From: a bacterium
Lineage (GTDB): Bacteria; Nitrospinota_A; UBA7883; JACRGQ01
Assembly: GCA_021815535.1 (NCBI GenBank)
Contig: JAKAGL010000058.1
Span: 1-10,640 of the forward strand
DNA: 10,640 nucleotides
Reading direction: 5' to 3'
Part shown: piece after piece, positions 5,761 through 10,640 of the stretch
Position numbering within the stretch: the first letter of the stretch is position 1
Layout: every line of letters starts with the position of its first letter
Program-made: the position numbers and the translations under genes
Notes under the pieces: generated by a model
Told to the model about the DNA's origin: nothing
Database searches by the model: none
What the model saw: only the letters and a program-made list of their open reading frames with translations

Positions 5761-7230
5761 ATGGGCATTGATTACCTGCGGATATTGACGATCATCCATT
5801 TTGCCTCGCTTGGCGGGCTTCTTTGCTACGGCTTGCACCGGATTTGGCTGATCGCCTGCTGGTACGCGGAACGCCGCAAGGAGATCCCGGCCATTCGTTG
5901 CGCCCCGGCGTATTTCCCGCCGGTGACCGTCCAACTTCCGCTCTATAACGAGCGTTTTGTCGCCGCCCGGCTTATCGAAGCCGCCGCGCGCCTTGAATGG
6001 CCGAAAGATAAACTGGAGATACAGGTGCTGGACGATTCAACCGACGATACCGCCGGCATCGTTGATGAAACCGTGGAACGGCTGACGCGCGAGGGGGCGA
6101 GCATCCGGGTGATGAGGCGCACGCACCGGGCCGGGTATAAGGCGGGGGCGTTGCAGGCGGGGATGGAGCGGGCCTCGGGTGAATTGGTCGCCATCTTCGA
6201 CGCCGATTTCATTCCGCGCCCCGATTTTTTGAAAAAAACGGTTCCCAGTTTTGCCGATACGAAGGTCGGGATGGTACAGGCACGGTGGACGTTTCTCAAT
6301 GCGGAGGCGTCGTGGCTCACCGGCATCCAGTCGCTTCTGCTCAGTCCGCATTTCGGCATCGAGCACCGGGTGCGTTGCGGGCGCGGCCTGTTCTTCAACT
6401 TTAACGGGACGGCCGGCATTTGGCGGCGCACCGCGATAGAGTCGGCCGGCGGATGGAAGTCCGATACGGTGACCGAGGACCTCGATCTCAGCTACCGCGC
6501 CCAACTGCGCGGATGGAAGTTCGTCTACCGCGATGATGTGGCGGTCCCCTCCGAGCTTCCCGTGACGCTGGCGGGGTTCCGCAGCCAGCAGCAGCGCTGG
6601 GCCAAAGGCTCTGTCCAAACGGCGCGCAAGGTGCTCCCCCGGCTCCTTGCCTCGCCGTTGCCGTTTTCGGTGAAGGCCGAGGCGGTGGCGCACCTGCTGG
6701 CGAATTTTGGCTGGCTTCTCGGCACGGTCACCACCCTCACGTTGTATGCCGCCATCGTGTGGCGCGTCGGCATCGGCCCTTATCAGATGCTGAAGGCCGA
6801 CCTGCCGCTTCTTGCCGGAACCACGGGGGCCATTTTACTTTACTTCTTCGCTTATGCGGCGGCCGCCGGCACGGACCGCACGTTGCGGTGGCTGCCGATG
6901 CTCCCGGTTTTCAGCATCGGCATGTCCCCCGGCATTTCGCTCTCGGTCATCAAGGGGGCGTTCACGGGCGGCGGGTATTTCGAACGGACGCCGAAATTCG
7001 GATTGCAGGGAAGCCAGCGGCCTCCGCTGTTGGCGTTCCTCTACCGGCAGCGCGCGTTGCCGTATCTGTTCATCAACGTCCTCTTCCTGCTCTACAGCTT
7101 TTTGCCGATCATCTTTTCGTGGCAGCGGGGAACGTGGCTGGCGATCCCGTTCCTGGCGCTTTTTCCCGCCGGGTTCATGCTGGTGATACTGAAAGACCTC
7201 GCCGACATGGCCCGCGTCCGCCACGCGTAG
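5761..7230 (+). CDS. Processive family 2 glycosyltransferase, CSLA/CSLC-like
   Basis: A 489-residue inner-membrane enzyme of the cellulose-synthase-like part of family GT2. One N-terminal membrane helix (about 7-34) precedes the cytoplasmic catalytic domain: VTVQLPLYNE (55-64), VLDDSTDDT (89-97) with the nucleotide-binding Asp pair, IFDADF (145-150) as the DxD motif, FNGTAGIWRR (214-223), TEDLDLSYRA (238-247) with the catalytic Asp240, and QQQRWAKG (276-283), the Q-x-x-R-W motif. Membrane segments follow at about 309-335, 346-370, 376-398, 433-452 and 458-478, with the family phrase RTPKFG at 409-414. These motifs are especially close to plant CSLA mannan synthases and their bacterial relatives. 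It probably polymerises a sugar from a nucleotide donor and passes the chain through the membrane; which sugar cannot be told. There is no PilZ domain. Its stop lies 15 bp from that of the convergent sulfurtransferase gene. Confidence 0.9.
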   Translation: MGIDYLRILTIIHFASLGGLLCYGLHRIWLIACWYAERRKEIPAIRCAPAYFPPVTVQLPLYNERFVAARLIEAAARLEWPKDKLEIQVLDDSTDDTAGIVDETVERLTREGASIRVMRRTHRAGYKAGALQAGMERASGELVAIFDADFIPRPDFLKKTVPSFADTKVGMVQARWTFLNAEASWLTGIQSLLLSPHFGIEHRVRCGRGLFFNFNGTAGIWRRTAIESAGGWKSDTVTEDLDLSYRAQLRGWKFVYRDDVAVPSELPVTLAGFRSQQQRWAKGSVQTARKVLPRLLASPLPFSVKAEAVAHLLANFGWLLGTVTTLTLYAAIVWRVGIGPYQMLKADLPLLAGTTGAILLYFFAYAAAAGTDRTLRWLPMLPVFSIGMSPGISLSVIKGAFTGGGYFERTPKFGLQGSQRPPLLAFLYRQRALPYLFINVLFLLYSFLPIIFSWQRGTWLAIPFLALFPAGFMLVILKDLADMARVRHA

Positions 7231-7245
7231 CTTTTCAGCGATGGG

Positions 7246-8130
7246 TCATTTGCCGGAGAGTTTCCACCACTCTTCCATGCCCCCTTCGTAGTTGCGCGCA
7301 TCGGGCAAACCCGCAAGCCGGTGCACCATCCAGGCATAGCCGCTGCGGATGCCTCCCCTGCAGTAGTAGACGATCGGCGCGGCGGTGTCGACGCCGTTAT
7401 CCTTCAGCAGTTGCCTGAACTCGCTGGGGGAAAGCGGATGACGGTCGCCGCCGCCGTAGAACTTCGTCCACTCGATGTGGACCGCCCCCGGTATCCTGCC
7501 GCGCAGCCATTCCAGCGTGGAGCGGGTGTCGATCAGCACCATCGGGCTTTTCCGCTGTTCTATCTCGGCGGTGGAAATGTCGAGCTGCGGCTGGAGAGTG
7601 TAATGGTACACGGTCTTCGCCGCCGCTTTCGGCCCATCCGCCGTGACCGGCAGCGCGTTGTCTTTCCAGGCCTCGATGCCGCCGTTCAGGATGCGGACCG
7701 GTTCGGTGTGTCCCATCCACGCAAAAACCCATACGGCCCATCCTTCGCCGCCCCAGCTGGTGTCGGCGTCGCCGTAAATGACCACGGGGGTCTTTTCATC
7801 GATCCCCATCTCCCCCAGCGCCGCCGCCATCTCCTGCGGGGGAAACGTCCGGAACTGTATGCCTTGCGCGTCGGTTCTGGTAAAGTTCTCCCATGAAAAC
7901 GACAGCGCGCCGGGGATGTGCCCCGCCTGCCAATCGGCCTTTGGCCGGGCATCGAGGATCACGAATTTTGAGAGGGCGCCTTTCAGCGCGGTGGCTTCTA
8001 TCAGGCTTATGGTGCCGGCCATGGAGTTTTCCCCCGAAAACAGTATTAGGGTCATGGTGAATAACAGCGCCAGCGGAAGTTTAGATCCGCATCCACCGCA
8101 TCGATCTTTTGTCCTGGGAATTCCCGTCAT
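7246..8130 (-). CDS. Secreted two-domain rhodanese (thiosulfate/3-mercaptopyruvate sulfurtransferase)
   Basis: A 294-residue protein. A polar and basic N-terminus (1-17) and hydrophobic core (18-31) with cleavage near SMA (36-38) form a signal peptide, so it acts in the periplasm. The first rhodanese domain (about 42-163) has VILDAR (57-62), HIPGAL (71-76) and ILNGGIEAW (147-155), but no Cys in the active loop (VIYGDADTSWGG). The second (about 183-290) has VLIDTR (198-203), RIPGAVH (212-218), the loop YYCRGGIRSG (255-264) with Cys257, and YEGGMEEW (281-288). This is the standard sulfurtransferase layout. The donor (thiosulfate or mercaptopyruvate) and acceptor are not decided. ATG at 8130 follows AGGAG by nine bases. 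The alternative ATG at 8055 would destroy the signal peptide. The N-terminal cysteines Cys11 and Cys14 lie in the signal region and are probably removed. It is convergent with the upstream glycosyltransferase gene. Confidence 0.9.
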   Translation of the reverse strand: MTGIPRTKDRCGGCGSKLPLALLFTMTLILFSGENSMAGTISLIEATALKGALSKFVILDARPKADWQAGHIPGALSFSWENFTRTDAQGIQFRTFPPQEMAAALGEMGIDEKTPVVIYGDADTSWGGEGWAVWVFAWMGHTEPVRILNGGIEAWKDNALPVTADGPKAAAKTVYHYTLQPQLDISTAEIEQRKSPMVLIDTRSTLEWLRGRIPGAVHIEWTKFYGGGDRHPLSPSEFRQLLKDNGVDTAAPIVYYCRGGIRSGYAWMVHRLAGLPDARNYEGGMEEWWKLSGK

Positions 8131-9469
8131 TGTCGCGCTCTCCTATTGTTTCATCGCATTCCAGGCCGACCTTCGCCTTGCCATCCCCGCCCTTGCGGGA
8201 GCCTCCGCCCTCATCGCCGCCGCACTGGCCGTCTCGCTTTATGCCGGCGGATCGAAGAACATCGGGTGGACGCCGCGCACGATTCTCCTTATCGCCGCCG
8301 CGCTCCGGTTGCTGTTCCTCTTCCGCCGCCCGGAGCTTTCCGACGACATCTTCCGCTACCTCTGGGACGGATTGACGACGGTGCACGGCGGCAACCCGTA
8401 TGCCTTGGCCCCGGCGGACGCTCCGCCGGCCGCCGAGGGACTGCTCGCGTATGTCAACCATCCTCATCTGATTACCATTTATCCCCCGGCCGCACAAATC
8501 ATTTTTGCCGAAGGGGCGTTGCTGGGCGGCCTGTTCGGCATAAAAGCCCTGCTGGTGGCGGCGGATATCGCCGCCTGCGGCATCATGATGCGCATCCTTG
8601 CGCGTATGAACCTGCCGCCGTCGCGCGCGGTCATCTACGCTTGGCATCCGCTTCCGGTTCTCGAGATCGCCGCATCGGGGCACATCGACGGGGCGGGGGT
8701 TTTCTTCCTGATGCTGGGGTTCATGTTTTTGATTCCCGCCAAAAACGGTTCGTACCGCCCTGTCAACCGCGGGTGGCTGGCCCCCGCGCTGGCGGGTATG
8801 GCATTTTCCGCCGCCGCGTTCGTCAAACTTTTTCCGCTGGTGTTCTTTCCGTTGTTTGTTTTTCTTGCCGGCAAAAAGGGGAGGGGGGCGTTCATCGCGG
8901 GGACCGTTTTTGGCGCGGCCGCGCTGATAGTTCCGTTCTTTCCCGGCCTTTTTAACATGTTCGCCACGCTCGGCATCTATGCGCGCAATTGGGAGTTTGC
9001 CGGGTTCGCGTTTCAGGCGTTGCACGTCCTGTTGCCTGAAGGCGCCACGGCCCGGTGGTTGCTTGCGGGTTTATTTATGCTGGTGGCGGCGGTTGTATAC
9101 ACCCGGCTCTTCCGCCAGCACGGCAGCGGAAAAGAGGTGGCCCCTTCCCATTCCGCGTTTTTGGCGTCGTTTCAGGCCGCCTATGCCATCGCATTGGCGT
9201 TTCTCCTGCTCACGCCGACGCTTCATCCATGGTACGCGCTCTATCTGGCCTGTCTGTTGCCGTTTGTTCCCGGGGCCGCCGGGCTGGTGATGGTGTGGGC
9301 GGTTCTGCTTTCATACCGTATCCTCATCGGCTTTACCATTCTTGGCGTGTGGGAGGAAAAGGACAACATTCCCGCTCTCATCTGGCTGGCAACCTTTGGC
9401 GCGTTGCTTCTTTCCCGTCTCTATGCGCCAAGGCGAACGGCCCGTTCAACTCGCGGCATAACGGGGTAA
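8054..9469 (+). CDS. GT-C polytopic glycosyltransferase (mannosyltransferase-like)
   Basis: About 471 residues with roughly ten or more membrane helices. Just after the third hydrophobic segment comes the external catalytic loop LSDDIFRYLWDG (95-106), with the acidic pair Asp97-Asp98, followed by GGNPYALAPAD (112-122) and YPPAAQ (143-148). Further on are WHPLPVLEIAASGHIDG (197-213) and TPTLHPWY (387-394). This order is typical of GT-C enzymes such as GT87 and bacterial mannosyltransferases, which use polyprenyl-phosphate sugars on the outer face of the inner membrane. The start is uncertain: the only usable in-frame codons before the first helix are ATG at 8054 and GTG at 8057, the latter with AGGG five bases upstream. 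Either one overlaps the divergent sulfurtransferase start at 8130. The frame is open back to 7778, but that part is the shadow of the sulfurtransferase gene. The DUF547 gene follows one base after the stop. Confidence 0.85.
   Translation: MVNNSASGSLDPHPPHRSFVLGIPVIVALSYCFIAFQADLRLAIPALAGASALIAAALAVSLYAGGSKNIGWTPRTILLIAAALRLLFLFRRPELSDDIFRYLWDGLTTVHGGNPYALAPADAPPAAEGLLAYVNHPHLITIYPPAAQIIFAEGALLGGLFGIKALLVAADIAACGIMMRILARMNLPPSRAVIYAWHPLPVLEIAASGHIDGAGVFFLMLGFMFLIPAKNGSYRPVNRGWLAPALAGMAFSAAAFVKLFPLVFFPLFVFLAGKKGRGAFIAGTVFGAAALIVPFFPGLFNMFATLGIYARNWEFAGFAFQALHVLLPEGATARWLLAGLFMLVAAVVYTRLFRQHGSGKEVAPSHSAFLASFQAAYAIALAFLLLTPTLHPWYALYLACLLPFVPGAAGLVMVWAVLLSYRILIGFTILGVWEEKDNIPALIWLATFGALLLSRLYAPRRTARSTRGITG
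8140..8144 (-). promoter_or_regulatory. Ribosome binding site for the secreted sulfurtransferase
   Basis: AGGAG on the minus strand, nine bases before ATG at 8130. It lies inside the coding region of the divergent GT-C gene and supports overlapping 5' ends. Confidence 0.5.
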
Positions 9470-9470
9470 A

Positions 9471-10244
9471 ATGGCGCGGATGATGGAAATTAGACCGAGA
9501 ACCGCCGCGGCCGCCCTTGTTTTGCTTCTCTGCCTGCCGATGCCTTCGTACGCCTTTGATTTCGGCGGGTGGGATGCGATCCTCAAGAAAAACACAAAAC
9601 CGGCGAGTTACGGCGGCATCGCATACACCGGCGTCGATTATGCCGCGGTCCGCACATCGCCGCAGTTCAATGCGCTCATCGCCGGGCTGGCGGCGTTTTC
9701 ACCGGAGGATCTGCACGGACGGGACGAGACGCTGGCGTTTTGGATAAACGTCTACAACATCTTCGCGGTGAAACTGGTGCTTGAATATTATCCCCTCGAA
9801 AGCATCAAGGATGTGGGGAACATTTTCTCGCCGGCGTGGGTGGTGAAAGCGGGAACGGTGGGCGGCAAAGAGTATTCCCTTGACGACATAGAGCACAAGA
9901 TCCTCCGCCCGATGAAGGAACCGGCCATCCACTTCGCCATCGTCTGCGCCTCCGTTTCATGCCCCGACCTTCGCGGCGAGGCGTATACGGCATCGGCGTT
10001 GAAGGACCAGTTAAAATCCCAGATCGACCGCTTCCTCCTGAACGGCGGGAAGGGGATGCGGGTGGACCGCGCCGACAAGACGGTGCATCTTTCCAAAATA
10101 TTCGACTGGTATGAAAAGGATTTCGCGGCGGCCGGCGGCATCATTGCCTTTCTCAACTGCGAATTGGGCGGCAGACGGAATATCCCTCCCGACTTTGATA
10201 TCGAATACCTGCCCTACAACTGGGATTTGAACACCGTACGATGA
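9471..10244 (+). CDS. Secreted DUF547 domain protein
   Basis: A 257-residue protein with a signal peptide (basic residues to 10, hydrophobic 12-22, cleavage after SYA at 26-28). The rest is a DUF547 domain: LAFWINVYNIFAVKLVLE (88-105), YSLDDIEHKILRP (135-147), IHFAIVCASVSCPDLRGEAY (153-172) with His154, Cys159 and Cys164, LSKIFDWYEKDF (207-218) and YLPYNWDLN (246-254). The length is normal for the family. The biochemical role of DUF547 is not established; the conserved His, Cys and Asn could form an enzyme site, which is inference. It is translated from ATG at 9471, one base after the stop of the GT-C gene, with GGGG four bases upstream. Its stop overlaps the start of the following glycosyltransferase by four bases (ATGA). 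A link to glycan or lipid assembly in the envelope is therefore likely but unproven. Confidence 0.9.
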   Translation: MARMMEIRPRTAAAALVLLLCLPMPSYAFDFGGWDAILKKNTKPASYGGIAYTGVDYAAVRTSPQFNALIAGLAAFSPEDLHGRDETLAFWINVYNIFAVKLVLEYYPLESIKDVGNIFSPAWVVKAGTVGGKEYSLDDIEHKILRPMKEPAIHFAIVCASVSCPDLRGEAYTASALKDQLKSQIDRFLLNGGKGMRVDRADKTVHLSKIFDWYEKDFAAAGGIIAFLNCELGGRRNIPPDFDIEYLPYNWDLNTVR

Positions 10245-10640
10245 GCAGGCCGGTCCCCTCGTTCAGCTTCATCGTGCCCGCGCTGAATGAGGAAAAAAAC
10301 CTTCCCTCCGTTATGGCGGAGATCGCATCCGTTGCGCGGGAGGGCGGCGTGACGGATTACGAGATCATCGTGGTGGATGACGGCAGCACGGATGGAACCG
10401 CGGCGGCGGCTGAGGGGCTTCGCGCGCGCTACGGCGGCATCACGCTCCTGCGCAATGAGACCAGGAAGGGGGTCGGCAAAAGTTTTTTGGCCGGCGCCGC
10501 CATCGCCAAAAAAGAATACTGCCTCATCGTTCCCGGCGATAACGAGTTCGACCTCGATTTTTTTCCCGGCGCGGCGGCCATCCTTTCAGGCGGCGAAATG
10601 GATTTTGTCGTCACCCATGTGGTGAATCCCCGCCTGCGCC
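10241..10640 (+). CDS. Family 2 glycosyltransferase, N-terminal part (polyprenyl-phosphate sugar synthase-like)
   Basis: Open frame from ATG at 10241 to the right edge (133 codons, no stop). It shows the GT2 nucleotide-binding fold: FSFIVPALNEEKNLPSV (8-24), EIIVVDDGSTDGT (41-53) with the UDP/GDP-binding Asp46-Asp47, and GVGKSFLAGAAIA (77-89). The usual DAD-type metal motif is replaced by VPGDNEFD (97-104). The start resembles dolichyl- or polyprenyl-phosphate mannose/glucose synthases, and no membrane helix is seen in the visible part. It would supply a lipid-linked sugar to the GT-C enzyme of the same operon. The start overlaps the DUF547 stop as ATGA, pointing to translational coupling. 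What lies beyond the edge, such as C-terminal membrane helices or more operon genes, is unknown. Confidence 0.85.
   Translation, partial: MSRPVPSFSFIVPALNEEKNLPSVMAEIASVAREGGVTDYEIIVVDDGSTDGTAAAAEGLRARYGGITLLRNETRKGVGKSFLAGAAIAKKEYCLIVPGDNEFDLDFFPGAAAILSGGEMDFVVTHVVNPRLR

Noticed and set aside
5761..7230. Bacterial cellulose synthase BcsA
   Set aside because: The protein is too short, lacks a PilZ domain and has no bcs genes beside it; the motifs fit CSLA-like enzymes better.
7778..8053. Longer N-terminus for the GT-C gene
   Set aside because: The sequence there is antisense to the first rhodanese domain and is not hydrophobic or family-like. The protein most likely begins at 8054 or 8057.
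8088..8100. CxxC metal or redox site (Cys11-Cys14) in the sulfurtransferase
   Set aside because: It lies before the hydrophobic core of the signal peptide, so it should be removed from the mature protein.
8081..9025. Minus-strand open frame of 314 codons
   Set aside because: It is a charged, low-complexity shadow of the GT-C membrane protein.

Overview
The window is GC-rich (about 60% by eye) and densely coded. It contains nine complete genes and two genes cut by the window edges. A lipoprotein signal, Sec signal peptides and an outer-membrane beta-barrel indicate a Gram-negative (diderm) bacterium. The mix of genes resembles uncultured deltaproteobacterial, Nitrospirae or Nitrospinae lineages, but this placement is only an impression. 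I see no tRNA, rRNA, CRISPR array, transposase or phage gene.

Left half (1-5438), all on the minus strand and read right to left: a lipoprotein with one fibronectin type III domain and two rhodanese domains (5438-4284); a 145-bp gap holding two hairpins with complementary loops; an outer-membrane beta-barrel protein (4138-3308); a membrane-anchored thioredoxin-like protein with a CPC motif (3278-2661); a TVP38/TMEM64 membrane protein (2604-1915); a large ABC-2 type exporter permease with no visible ATPase (1892-210); and the start of a small secreted His-rich protein with its own strong promoter (156-1). Together these look like an envelope sulfur, thiol or transport module. They recall the E. 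coli ydjXYZ-ynjABCDE neighbourhood, which also combines TVP38-type proteins, an ABC transporter and a secreted sulfurtransferase. The functional link is inference.

Middle (5439-5760): a 322-bp AT-rich divergent intergenic region with three inverted repeats whose arms lie 25-26 bp apart.

Right half (5761-10640), mostly on the plus strand: a processive family 2 glycosyltransferase resembling plant CSLA/CSLC enzymes (5761-7230); a convergent minus-strand gene for a secreted two-domain sulfurtransferase (8130-7246); and a tightly packed plus-strand operon of a GT-C polytopic glycosyltransferase (8054-9469), a secreted DUF547 protein (9471-10244) and a family 2 glycosyltransferase running off the end (10241-10640). 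A likely reading is that the last enzyme makes a lipid-linked sugar that the GT-C enzyme uses outside the membrane. The sulfurtransferase and GT-C genes are divergent, and their coding regions appear to overlap at the 5' ends by about 75 bp.
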